64,000 nt of DNA from Candidatus Obscuribacterales bacterium (lineage in GTDB: Bacteria > Cyanobacteriota > Vampirovibrionia > Obscuribacterales > Obscuribacteraceae). The stretch spans positions 310,001-374,000 of the forward strand of contig JACKCM010000001.1 in assembly GCA_020634035.1 (NCBI GenBank). Reading direction: 5' to 3'. Below are positions 42,025 to 50,903 of the stretch, piece by piece. The stretch's first letter is position 1. Every line of letters begins with the position of its first letter. A program made the position numbers and the translations under genes. The notes under the pieces were generated by a model. The model was given only the letters and a program-made list of their open reading frames with translations, was not told where the DNA came from and ran no database searches.

Positions 42025-43667
42025 ATATATCCGACATTTTTCTGCGAACCGGCCGGAGGCAAAATTCTGAGTCTGCGCATCGGCTCATCGCCGATTGAGC
42101 GGCTGGTCAGATTAAACCTCTCCACCAGTTGATGCTGCAGCCGTCTTATATAGGCTCTTCGCGGAGCCAACTCAATCGGCTCCAGGCGATCCATCACCTT
42201 GGTGATAGCCTGACGGGCTTCCTCAAGGGCGACTTCCGTTTCGTCGATATCGCCTTCTATGTCCACAGCACCAACATCAGAATCCATCTGGAGAGCTTCG
42301 CGCAGTATCTTCTGAATCTGAGGCAAATTATTGCTCTTCACCACATAGACCGGAATTTGTCTGGCTTCAGCCAGGGAGTAGATTTTGGCCCCTGCTCTGG
42401 CATAGCTTTTGAGCGCCACTATGGCGTCTGCTTCGTCGATAGATTTAACGACCTCAACGGGCAATTGCAGAGTCTTTACCACCCGCTCCAGCAAACCTTT
42501 GCTCACCGCATAAGGATAGACTTTCAGCTGAGTTTCCCGGGGACCGGCCCAGTCCGATGCGATGGGCTGCAAACCTTCGGCATTGGCAGCGATAGGCTCC
42601 TGATTCTGAACTACCGATACCTCTCCGGTATCGTCGTCCCGTTTACGAATCTCAGGATGAATCTTCCAACCACGTAGAAGCTGATCCACTGCTTCGCCCA
42701 CATTGCGATGAACAGCCAGGGTGGAGCGATCGAGAATCTCAACACAGATTTCGAAAGTCGGAGAGCTTGCTCTTTCAAGCACTGTTTTCTGGGTTCCTCG
42801 CCGCCTGGCTTCGTCATCACCAAGGGTAACAGTCTCGATTCCACCGACAAGGTCCACAAGAACAGGGTTTTTCAACAAATTGTCGAGGGCGTTACCGTGG
42901 GCGGTGCCGATAAGCATCACACCTCTTTCAGCGATGGTTCTTGCTGCTCTCGCCTCTTCTTCAGTTCCGATCTCATCGATGATGATTACTTCAGGAGTAT
43001 GGTTTTCGACGGCTTCGATCATTACCGCATGCTGCTGGTCAGGATGAGGCACCTGCATTCTTCTGGCGTTACCGATGGCAGGATGGGGGACATCTCCATC
43101 ACCGGCAATTTCATTAGATGTATCAATAACAACGACCCTTTTGTTCAACTCGTCTGAGAGAACCCGAGCCATCTCACGAAGCTTGGTAGTTTTGCCGACT
43201 CCAGGCGGACCGAGAATAAGAATAGACTTGCTCGATTCGACCAGGTCGCGAATGATTGTTATGGTGCCGGTTATAGCCCGTCCGACCCGACAGGTCAGAC
43301 CGATTATCTTACCGGTACGATTTCTGATACAAGAGATTCGGTGCAGGGTCCGCTCGATTCCAGCCCGGTTGTCACCGCTGAACTCGCCAATCTGCTTGAT
43401 GGCTGCATCGAGATCCGCCTGTGTTATCACCTTATCCGATAGTTTGACGGCATTTTTGTTCTGGTAACGAGCTTCCGGCAGACGACCGAGATCCATCACG
43501 ACCTCGTATAAACCTTCGGTATTCTCGCCTAGTTCAGCGCTGATATCCTTGGGTAGAATCTCGAGGAAGCAACTCAAATCTTCAGAATTTTGCTTTTTGA
43601 TCATTAGGTTACTCCGATTCGATTCATATACCACGATACTCGGATTAGTACTTGAAGTTACATTCAT
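42021..43667 (-). CDS. AAA ATPase with R3H domain (SpoIIIAA/Ycf45-like)
   Basis: 548 aa. The ATPase core has Walker A GPPGVGKTT (153-161), Walker B VIIIDEIGTEEEA and the motifs of SpoIIIAA-type ATPases (RVGRAITGTI, HPAIGNARRMQV, GTAHGN). The C-terminus carries an R3H single-strand nucleic-acid-binding domain (PRRAYIRRLQHQLVERFNL). This architecture is typical of the cyanobacterial/plastid Ycf45 group. Its ATG overlaps the TGA of the decarboxylase gene (ATGA), so the two are translationally coupled. The exact role is unknown. Confidence 0.9.
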   Translation of the reverse strand: MNVTSSTNPSIVVYESNRSNLMIKKQNSEDLSCFLEILPKDISAELGENTEGLYEVVMDLGRLPEARYQNKNAVKLSDKVITQADLDAAIKQIGEFSGDNRAGIERTLHRISCIRNRTGKIIGLTCRVGRAITGTITIIRDLVESSKSILILGPPGVGKTTKLREMARVLSDELNKRVVVIDTSNEIAGDGDVPHPAIGNARRMQVPHPDQQHAVMIEAVENHTPEVIIIDEIGTEEEARAARTIAERGVMLIGTAHGNALDNLLKNPVLVDLVGGIETVTLGDDEARRRGTQKTVLERASSPTFEICVEILDRSTLAVHRNVGEAVDQLLRGWKIHPEIRKRDDDTGEVSVVQNQEPIAANAEGLQPIASDWAGPRETQLKVYPYAVSKGLLERVVKTLQLPVEVVKSIDEADAIVALKSYARAGAKIYSLAEARQIPVYVVKSNNLPQIQKILREALQMDSDVGAVDIEGDIDETEVALEEARQAITKVMDRLEPIELAPRRAYIRRLQHQLVERFNLTSRSIGDEPMRRLRILPPAGSQKNVGYI

Positions 43668-45160
43668 GACTTAACTACTCTCACACTCCGTACAACAGAT
43701 TCGGACGATTCGAGCCCAGGGGGCACTTCGGACCCGGGGCTAAGTACCGGAATTCCCGGCGGACAGGGCGAAACACACTCTGCGGAGATTCTTCCCACTG
43801 CGGCGTCGTATTCGACAATTTCGCAGTCCGAGAAAAAAGCTTCCCGGGGATTCATCACTTGCTTGAGCCGAATAGGCTCCTGTGCCTCTTCTTCAAAGGA
43901 CTCTCCGGATGATTCTGAAATTGACTGAAGAGCCTGTTCCAGAATTTCGAGATCTCCTTTTCGAGTCCCGACTCCGGCTAGAGCCAGACAACCATTACCT
44001 AAGCTTCCCTCAATGAACACCCCCTTCGACTCCAAGGAGTCTGCTAGATTTTTGCCTGATGATATGAACTTTGATCTGAATAGAATGTGCAAGGGATCAA
44101 AACCCCCTTGAGGCTCATACAGAGCCAACCCTGGCAAGTTCTTGATTCGCTTGCGCAGCCTGGTCAATTCTTCGACAAGATCCTTCAGTCCTGCCAGAAA
44201 CTCATCCTGTCGGGCCAAGCCGGCTACAATCTCCATCGACACCAGCATCGGATAGCTGGGGCTGGATGATGTGACCAGGCGCAGAGCCGCTTTGACACTT
44301 TCGCCTTTTACCAGACTTCCCCGGGGTCTGTGAATAACACCGGTCTGAGTGAGACCGGGCATGGACTTGTGCAAAGAATGTACAACCAGATCGGCACCTA
44401 GAGCCACCGCCGAAACCGGCAATTCGGCATCGACACCAGGCAGGAAATGGGCTCCATGGGCTTCGTCCACTACCAGTGGCACCGAATTAGAACTATTACG
44501 GCGTACAATAGATCGAAGCGCTCCGATATCTGAAACTGCGCCACCATAGGTGGGACTGACAACAACCACAGCAGCACAGTCCGTCATATCCAGATCCGAA
44601 AGCCTGGCTTCGATTGAGGATGGGTCCAGGGCTCCCCAGATACCCCACTCAGAATCAAAAACCGGGTCATACCAGACCAGATCCATCCCGGAAAGTACAA
44701 GTCCGTTCACCACTGATCGGTGCGTATTCCGCGGCACCAGCACGAATTTACCCGGGGCGGCTACGCTCATCATAGCCGCGAGCAAACCATGAGAAGCCCC
44801 TCCCAGAGTGATAAAGCTCTCTTCGGCACCATAAGCTTCGGCCAATCCGGACTCTATGCTTTTGATCAAAGAAACCGGGCAGGTAAGGTCATCAAGACCG
44901 CTCAACTCTGTGGTGTCAATTTCAAATACAGAAATAGCACTAAGAGCCTTTTCCCGACCTTCCGGAGAATAAAAATCACAGACTCCTTTATGCCCCGGCA
45001 TATGAAAAGAAGCCTTCTCTCTACCGGACAAATCGAAGATACTACGAAGCAGGGTAGGAGATGATCCGACAAAAGCGTTCTGGGTACACAGCCTGTAGAC
45101 TAGAGAGTCGAGGTCCACATCGCGGTTCTTGCTTTGTCGGATGAACTGGGTCAAAGACAC
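43664..45160 (-). CDS. Orn/Lys/Arg decarboxylase family protein
   Basis: 498 aa from GTG with AAGAG upstream. PLP fold-type I: FHMPGHKGV, the FEIDTTELSGLDDL stretch, LGGASHGLLAAM, VDEAHGAHFLPG and the Schiff-base Lys in VVHSLHKSMPGLTQTG. The short form (about 500 aa, without the N-terminal wing) is the SpeA-like Gram-positive/cyanobacterial type. It would form polyamine precursors such as putrescine, cadaverine or agmatine. The C-terminal 70 residues have a PGIP motif. It is coupled by ATGA overlap to the R3H ATPase. Confidence 0.9.
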   Translation of the reverse strand: MSLTQFIRQSKNRDVDLDSLVYRLCTQNAFVGSSPTLLRSIFDLSGREKASFHMPGHKGVCDFYSPEGREKALSAISVFEIDTTELSGLDDLTCPVSLIKSIESGLAEAYGAEESFITLGGASHGLLAAMMSVAAPGKFVLVPRNTHRSVVNGLVLSGMDLVWYDPVFDSEWGIWGALDPSSIEARLSDLDMTDCAAVVVVSPTYGGAVSDIGALRSIVRRNSSNSVPLVVDEAHGAHFLPGVDAELPVSAVALGADLVVHSLHKSMPGLTQTGVIHRPRGSLVKGESVKAALRLVTSSSPSYPMLVSMEIVAGLARQDEFLAGLKDLVEELTRLRKRIKNLPGLALYEPQGGFDPLHILFRSKFISSGKNLADSLESKGVFIEGSLGNGCLALAGVGTRKGDLEILEQALQSISESSGESFEEEAQEPIRLKQVMNPREAFFSDCEIVEYDAAVGRISAECVSPCPPGIPVLSPGSEVPPGLESSESVVRSVRVVKS

Positions 45161-45635
45161 TAGATCAGCTCTTAACTGCTTTTATCTTCCCTGTCCGATA
45201 CGATGACGCCGGGAGAAAGGCAAGTCATGTCAAATGCAGTATAGCACTCTGTTCCCGAATGCAAAGCGGCTCTCCGTGCACCGATAGACACTTTCCGAAT
45301 ATAGTCCTAGACATATATGCACATAGTCTTCTACTACTAAAATGCGCTGTTCGATAGCTTTTGTTCGGTTTTTTAACTTGCTGCTTCAATCTCTGTCAGA
45401 GAAAAAATCTTGGACGACTATGACTGCTTGCGAAAACGCTGTTTCCCAAAATCAATGATCAACGCTAATGCCTTATTTTCAGATACTTTCAGGGATTCAT
45501 TTATTACTGTCGCAGATAATACGATCTTGATTAGCAGCACCATATCCAGTAGCACCCCGAGCCCAACTAAAATAATCTTCATTGGACCTTATCCCAGCCT
45601 TAACCCCAGACTGGTTATTCAGCCAGTTTAAGCCA
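45161..45635. other. gene-free stretch
   Basis: About 475 bp between two minus genes. ATATATGCACATAGT (45313-45327) is a weak match to the AT palindrome. ACTGG/CCAGT near 45610-45629 is a small hairpin after the HAD gene. No gene supported. Confidence 0.35.
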
Positions 45636-46250
45636 TCAAACTTTGATACCATGGGCAGTTAGATCAAGTCGCAATTTTTCCGGATCGGTAAAAAGAATGG
45701 CGTTCATACCGAAGTCCAGAGCGGCTTTCACATTGATTTCCAGATCATCGACAAAAAGACATTGTGATGCCGGCACCCCGACTTGCTCTACCACAGCTCT
45801 ATAAATCTCCCTCGCCGGCTTTGCATGACCAACCTCATAAGAGAGAACCACATTGTCGAAATGTCTCTCCACGTCAAAGCTCTGCTGAATAAAGTCATAG
45901 TGACACTGGTTCGTGTTCGAAAGCAGACAGAGTTCGTGGCTTCGCTTGAGACCTTCTAAAATAATCGACATCGCCTCATTCTCCCGGAAGCTGGTGTTCC
46001 ACAGAACTCTGAATTCTGCTTCGTTCATGTCCGCGCTCAGCATCGTATTCAGCTCACCGAGAAACTCCTGGGTCGATATCTTGCCCTTTTCATAGCCCAG
46101 CTCCCCAACTCTGGAAAAAGCTTCCAAAATTTCATGGGTAGGTCTTGCGCAGCGCTCGGAGAAGGCATAACAAACCTCCATCCACTCGAAGTCGATGAGC
46201 ACATGTCCAAGATCAAAGACCAGCAGTTTCAACAATAAAAATACCCACAC
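45636..46250 (-). CDS. HAD-superfamily hydrolase (YihX-like)
   Basis: 204 aa from GTG; TTG codons at 46235 or 46232 are possible true starts, giving (M)KLLVFDLGHVL. HAD motif I is FDLGHVLIDF, with Gly where many phosphatases have the second Asp, as in the YihX group. Motif II is LLSNTN, the Lys is in VGHAKPAREIY and motif IV is LFVDDLEINV. It would act on small sugar phosphates. No SD is evident. A single gene between two gene-free stretches. Confidence 0.85.
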   Translation of the reverse strand: MWVFLLLKLLVFDLGHVLIDFEWMEVCYAFSERCARPTHEILEAFSRVGELGYEKGKISTQEFLGELNTMLSADMNEAEFRVLWNTSFRENEAMSIILEGLKRSHELCLLSNTNQCHYDFIQQSFDVERHFDNVVLSYEVGHAKPAREIYRAVVEQVGVPASQCLFVDDLEINVKAALDFGMNAILFTDPEKLRLDLTAHGIKV

Positions 46251-46953
46251 TTCAGTCTAGTTTTATGTAAATCTTAGCGCACCCTCGCAAAGCAATTAAT
46301 TAGTACCTTGCGAAGCTATATGGATCATCTAATGAAAGCTTCTATCTTGAGGTTCCTATCTTATATATATGAAGGACTTAATCCTCTCGCCAGAAGAGAA
46401 AAAATCCCCGGGCCCTGACTCAACCAGCAAAAACACGATTATACGGGGCATTGACTCATTGAAACCGAGCAACCTTAAACAAAACTCAGAACCTAGCGCA
46501 ACCCCGCTACGCCATTAGACAGATTAAATATGATCCGAAGCCAATGTTATAGAAGTTGGAATTGGCCATGAATTTGATCTCAGCCAAGGACACCCAAACC
46601 CTGGAAACCCTTACCTGTAGCAGCATTGCAAGATTTGCCTCCTCGAATTGCCCTTAGGATTTCTTGAGTTAACAGTTCAAACTCTTTGCTTGCTTGTCAA
46701 GAAACACAATCTATAGGGTGAAGGCATAACTCATACCCATCTTTTCTCAGGACGAAAGCAACAGCTACCCGAAGTTCCAGTAATCAATCCAAGCCATATC
46801 CCCCGGTCTCTCTGACCGAGGTAGTTCTACGGCTGCGGTGCGAACTGGAACCCGGAGTTGTTGTTGTAATCGCCCGGAGAAATTTGCTCAAGAGGTCGAC
46901 TCACGCAGATTCGACCTTCCTCGAACCAAAAATGGACAAGGAGCAATAATCGT
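46251..46953. other. gene-free divergent region
   Basis: About 700 bp. CCTATCTTATATATATG (46355-46371) loosely recalls the AT palindrome. ATTTAATCT (minus strand, about 46532) recurs here as in other gaps. CCCGGTC...GACCGAGG near 46801-46820 is a leader hairpin of gene 46954. Nothing else supportable. Confidence 0.35.
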
Positions 46954-47643
46954 ATGCATGAAAAACCTGGCAAGACGCTCGCCGGATTCACATCGTGCCC
47001 GGCAGCAATGTTCAAGTTTCTCGGCTGTGTCCACGAACCCTACAACTCCTTCCCCGGAGATGACCAGCGGGTTCTGTGCATCGCCTGCAATCGGTTTACC
47101 AGCGAGATTCCCCACGAGCTCAGAGGCCCCGTCCTCGAGCTTCCCGAGGCGATTCAGAAGCTGGTTCTCGAGTTGACGAGCCACGCCTACGCGAAAGACG
47201 AACCGCTGGTCGGTACCTATCGCGTCTATCGGATCGGCAAGAAGGGTCTGTTCTCGGACCCGCCCACCGATGACGACAACCGCCGCGCAGCCTTCGCCGT
47301 CGCCCAGGGCAACGCCGACGTTCTCATCTCGGAGGCGGAGCGGATGAACATCCTGTTCTCGCTCTCCACCAAACTGCGTAACGACCGGATTCAGGTGAGC
47401 TACCTGCCTTCCGACCTGGCCAAGATGGGCACGACTCCTGTCGACCCGGCCAGCATGGAAGCGGTGCTGAACCATCCGGCCATGTCCCCCGAGAGAGCCA
47501 AGGCGGTGCGCGGAATGCTCCGGCTCGGCTTCTCTCCAGTGGCGGTCGACCTCGACTCGATGCTGAAGCGTATCTTCATGCGCAACAGCACGACCGAGAC
47601 CGCCTATGACGGAGTCACCGTCGAATTCACCTGGTTCGACTGA
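46954..47643 (+). CDS. soluble protein, unknown
   Basis: 229 aa, SD AAGGAG 11 bp before the ATG. The N-terminus has four cysteines/histidines in spaced positions (FTSCPAAMFKFLGCVHEP ... VLCIACNRF), which could bind a metal. The rest is mixed alpha/beta with DNRRAAFAVAQGNADVLISEAERMN. No signal or membrane segment. No family recognised. Confidence 0.7.
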   Translation: MHEKPGKTLAGFTSCPAAMFKFLGCVHEPYNSFPGDDQRVLCIACNRFTSEIPHELRGPVLELPEAIQKLVLELTSHAYAKDEPLVGTYRVYRIGKKGLFSDPPTDDDNRRAAFAVAQGNADVLISEAERMNILFSLSTKLRNDRIQVSYLPSDLAKMGTTPVDPASMEAVLNHPAMSPERAKAVRGMLRLGFSPVAVDLDSMLKRIFMRNSTTETAYDGVTVEFTWFD

Positions 47644-47665
47644 CACTTCGTCAGCCTGTGTAGCG

Positions 47666-47694
47666 GCAGCTCCCCTGGTCTTCAGGGGGGCTGC
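47666..47694 (+). promoter_or_regulatory. intergenic hairpin before HAD gene 47757
   Basis: GCAGCTCCCCT (47666-47676) pairs with AGGGGGGCTGC (47684-47694), 11 bp with one wobble, loop GGTCTTC. No T-tract. Confidence 0.6.
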
Positions 47695-47756
47695 TTCAGT
47701 ATCAATCGATGGACTTCCGCTACGGCGGCGGTCCCAAAAAGAATATTGGAGCCGTT

Positions 47757-48464
47757 ATGGACAAGGTAAAGTTTGTGTTCTTCGACCTGTGGAAAACTCT
47801 CACCACATCACACTGTCGCGAGCCCGTGTACAGCGTGCAGAGAGCCCTCAGTGTCGGCGTATCGCATACCGTTGAGGGAGGAGCCGGAGATGGCTTCGTT
47901 CCCAACGACGCATTTTTGAGGCACTGCCTCACGACCAATATTTCCGACCGGCGTCAGTTCGCCGAGCACGCTGCCAGCAAGTTCGGCGGCAGGCTCGACG
48001 ACGAGAGCATGGCTGCCATCAACAAGGTTCTCGATGCAGAATCGGGTTGCGTGGCCGAGTTCTACGACGTCCGAAAAACGCTGGATGCGCTGAAAGCCGC
48101 AGGGATTCCCCTGGGCATCATCAGCAATCTCTGGGCATTCCCGGTACCGTACATCTTCGAGTCAGCGCACGGTCTGGGAGACTTCTTCCCAGCCGACCAT
48201 CGCGTCTACTCGTTCCTGTCCGGCCACCGCAAGCCCGAACCGGAAATCTTCCTCGATGGTCTGGAGCGTACAGGCCTGAAACCTGAAGAGGTCTTGATGG
48301 TTGGCGACAACCTTCAAGCCGACTGCATCGGAGCACGCTCAGTGGGGATGCAGGCAGCCCTGATCGACAGAGAAGGGTTGTACAAGCAGGAGGAACTGCC
48401 CATGGGCATCATCCACCTGCCTGACCTCACCAGCATGCTTCCGCTGCTCAACTTGGCTTCCTGA
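47757..48464 (+). CDS. HAD-superfamily hydrolase (HAD-IA)
   Basis: 235 aa from the ATG at 47757 with TTGGAG upstream. Motif I FFDLWKTL (Asp, with Trp-Lys in place of the second Asp), motif II GIISNLWAF, the Lys in GHRKPEPEIF and motif IV VMVGDNLQADCIGA. A cap domain of about 100 residues is inserted after motif I. Phosphatase- or dehalogenase-like; substrate unknown. Missing second Asp at motif I suggests altered phosphatase chemistry. Confidence 0.85.
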   Translation: MDKVKFVFFDLWKTLTTSHCREPVYSVQRALSVGVSHTVEGGAGDGFVPNDAFLRHCLTTNISDRRQFAEHAASKFGGRLDDESMAAINKVLDAESGCVAEFYDVRKTLDALKAAGIPLGIISNLWAFPVPYIFESAHGLGDFFPADHRVYSFLSGHRKPEPEIFLDGLERTGLKPEEVLMVGDNLQADCIGARSVGMQAALIDREGLYKQEELPMGIIHLPDLTSMLPLLNLAS

Positions 48465-48635
48465 GCCAATCGCCTCAAGCGGCAGCTTATGGAAGTCAAA
48501 AAACGAGTCTCAAGCTGGCAAGCGAAAGGCTCGAGTTTTGTTGAATGCAACCTAACCTATCTCACCGACATCCCCCGGGCTCGCTCAATGGAGAGCATTC
48601 GCCGGGTGGTGCCACTAGCAAAGAAGGGTGCGACA

Positions 48636-50081
48636 ATGAACGCTATCCTAGAGACTGCGCTGTCCGACGAGGGCAACAGCTTTGTGCCGAGGCGAGTGAT
48701 CGAATACCTCGGTGCGGACGTCCCCTGTGTCAGCGCTCGGATCAAACAGGATCCATCTGATTTTATTGTCGAGGAGCAATCGACTCCTAGTTTACGGTGC
48801 AACATTACCACCAAGAGCGACCTCGATTCGCCGTACTGCGAAAGCGGCAGTGGCGAGATGATCGCTGTTACCCTGGTGAAGTGCAGGCTGACCACTGAGC
48901 ACGCCATCAAGCGCATGCTCGACCTGCTCGGCAAGACGCCTCGGCAGGTGCGGGTCTCCTACGCCGGACTGAAGGACCGCTGGGCGATCACTGCTCAGCG
49001 CGTCGTCATCGAGGGCGACATCACCTTCGAGGAAGTCCTGCGCAACTGCATGCCGGACATGGAAGAGCTGACCTCTTCGCGGGGCAGCGGCATCTTCATC
49101 AAGGACCCCGTTCGGGTGCGCAAGCATCTGGGCATGGGGCACCTGGTCGGCAACAACTTCACCATCAAGGTGTACGCCCCGGGCCAGTCGTCTTCGGCTC
49201 TGGAATCGTACATCGCTCCGCGTATCAAGGCGCTGTCCTTCGCCAACGGCAATCAGCAGGGGAGCTTCCTTTTCCCCAACGCCTACGGTCGGCAGCGTCT
49301 GGGCCGCAGACAGAACCTCTTCGGTGTCGGATACGAGTTCATCGTCAACGGCGCCGAGGCAGGCATCAAGCGCTTCCTCACGGAAGTGAGCGGCAACGAG
49401 AAGCCCCAGGCCCAGGAAGCCCGGCGGCGGATCGCCCAGGAGTGGGAGGCGGCGGAAGCCAAGGCGAAGGCGGAAGGTTCCACCGTCGCCCGGCAGGTGC
49501 TGCATCTCCAGGGCATGCTGGAAATCCTCGAGGAGCCCGTCGGGCACCACGGGGCGAAGTTCTGTGAGCAGTTCAACATGGTGTGGGAGCACAAGATCGT
49601 CTCGAAACTCCTGGAAACCCGGGACTACGAGCGGACCCTGCGTGCGCACTACACCATCTTCTCGCTCTGGACGGGCGCCTATCAGGGCTTCTGGTTCAAC
49701 CAGGTCCTGAGCAAAGTGCTCACCGGCGAGGTCGTACTCGAGGGGGACTGCCAGGACTGTGAACGGCAGATCCCGCTCTTCATGGACAACCCGAAGTCGG
49801 CGAAGTTCTACGGGAAGTATTGCCCCGAGGCATTGCTCCCCCGGATGGACCCGCTCGTGCAGGAGGTTTTCCTGAGCACCCTCGTGGACGGCAAGGACCG
49901 CCACACCGGCAAGCCCAAGCAGTACCACCGCAAGCCGCCTCGGCGGCCGCTCTTCGTCTCCGTCCAGGGGTTCAGGAGCGATTGCAAGGACGGAGTGGCA
50001 ACGCTCAAGTTCATGCTGCGCAGTGGTTCCTATGCCACCACTCTGCTCGACATTCTGTTCGACGTCGAGCAGCCCAACTGA
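48636..50081 (+). CDS. truD: TruD-family tRNA pseudouridine synthase, long form
   Basis: 481 aa from the ATG at 48636 (SD AAGAAGG); the frame is open back to 48489 without a better start. Family motifs: IVEEQ near the N-terminus, the catalytic SYAGLKDRWAITAQRVVI (Asp114), GNNFTIKV and FPNAYGRQRLGRRQN. It isomerises a tRNA uridine, U13 in E. coli. E. coli TruD has 349 residues; here a charged helical insertion (PQAQEARRRIAQEWEAAEAK) and a zinc-like CQDCERQ segment lengthen it toward archaeal/eukaryotic Pus7 size. Confidence 0.85.
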   Translation: MNAILETALSDEGNSFVPRRVIEYLGADVPCVSARIKQDPSDFIVEEQSTPSLRCNITTKSDLDSPYCESGSGEMIAVTLVKCRLTTEHAIKRMLDLLGKTPRQVRVSYAGLKDRWAITAQRVVIEGDITFEEVLRNCMPDMEELTSSRGSGIFIKDPVRVRKHLGMGHLVGNNFTIKVYAPGQSSSALESYIAPRIKALSFANGNQQGSFLFPNAYGRQRLGRRQNLFGVGYEFIVNGAEAGIKRFLTEVSGNEKPQAQEARRRIAQEWEAAEAKAKAEGSTVARQVLHLQGMLEILEEPVGHHGAKFCEQFNMVWEHKIVSKLLETRDYERTLRAHYTIFSLWTGAYQGFWFNQVLSKVLTGEVVLEGDCQDCERQIPLFMDNPKSAKFYGKYCPEALLPRMDPLVQEVFLSTLVDGKDRHTGKPKQYHRKPPRRPLFVSVQGFRSDCKDGVATLKFMLRSGSYATTLLDILFDVEQPN

Positions 50082-50105
50082 CGATACGTGGCGTTTCAAG
50101 AAGTC

Positions 50106-50179
50106 GGTCGTCGTAACTTCTGCGGCGACCGTTCGTAAAGCAGACAGGAGGGGGGACCGGGAAACCAGTCCCTCCTCCT
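50106..50179 (+). promoter_or_regulatory. two hairpins between truD and gene 50214
   Basis: GGTCG/CGACC (50106-50110 / 50126-50130) and the 12-bp stem AGGAGGGGGGAC/GTCCCTCCTCCT (50146-50157 / 50168-50179). No T-tract. Confidence 0.55.
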
Positions 50180-50213
50180 GGTTACCACAAAAGAATCAGG
50201 AGCCAAAACCATA

Positions 50214-50420
50214 ATGAAGAACTTCGTGGAAATCCCCGGCGGCAAGCTCAAGCAGGTCAAGGGTCGTTTCGGCGGTGACACCAAGAATCACCACGACAAC
50301 GACGACGACGACATCCCGCCCCCGCACCGCAGGTCTCGTCAGGACCGCCATGCGCAGAAGCTCAAGCTTCGCGTCGCCATGGCTCGCGGTGACTTCGAGC
50401 TGCCGGAGGAGCTCCTGTAA
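50214..50420 (+). CDS. very small charged protein, unknown
   Basis: 68 aa, SD AGGAG about 10 bp before the ATG. Highly polar: a basic start (GGKLKQVKGRFGGD), a His/Asp run (HHDNDDDD), PPPHRRSRQDRHAQKLKLR and an acidic end. It looks mostly disordered and may bind RNA or metal. It stands right after truD and before a strong terminator. No family recognised. Confidence 0.6.
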   Translation: MKNFVEIPGGKLKQVKGRFGGDTKNHHDNDDDDIPPPHRRSRQDRHAQKLKLRVAMARGDFELPEELL

Positions 50421-50506
50421 TCAATCTGGATGGAGCGCGTCAGTACAAAGTACAAACTCCCTCCTGATTGATTCGCCGGCTTAGCGTCGCGAGACACCAG
50501 GCCGGT

Positions 50507-50550
50507 TGATGCCGAGTTCAGGACCCCCTGCAACTCGGCATCACTTTTTT
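50507..50550 (+). terminator. terminator of the truD unit
   Basis: TGATGCCGAGTT (50507-50518) and AACTCGGCATCA (50532-50543), 12 bp perfect, then CTTTTTTG. Confidence 0.92.
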
Positions 50551-50560
50551 GAGCGCATTT

Positions 50561-50575
50561 ATTATATGCTATAGT
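50561..50575. repeat. terminator-associated AT palindrome, copy 12
   Basis: ATTATATGCTATAGT followed by TATTTA, 10 bp past the T-tract. Confidence 0.7.
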
Positions 50576-50903
50576 TATTTACAACCAGATCCATCGACAA
50601 TTAAGAGTGACACCATAAATGACACCAGGCATATAGGAAGCCCTGGCAAAAGTTCAGCCGACTAACATCGTACTTATATATAGAGAACCACAGGGCTTCT
50701 CTATCCGAACTCTACTACCGACCTGCGTGGATAATGGAATCCCGCACCTGAAAGGCATTTCTCTTTGATAACTTTTTGGTTTTTTGTCAAGTGGTGGTTT
50801 CCCCCCCGCCGGTACATTTTGGTCACAGAAAACCAATAATTTGTGAAAAGTATCGATATCACAACCTTTCCCAATCCCTCAACCGCAACTATAGAGAACT
50901 CCC
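50576..50903. other. gene-free leader of the recombinase gene
   Basis: GAAGCCCTG/CAGGGCTTC (50637-50645 / 50691-50699) form an inverted repeat. TATAGAGAAC occurs twice in direct orientation (50679-50688 and 50890-50899), the second just before the recombinase ATG; possible recombinase sites. Confidence 0.35.

Noticed and set aside
45410..45631. 73-aa plus-strand ORF
   Set aside because: No SD, low-complexity Ser/Thr composition, no domain.
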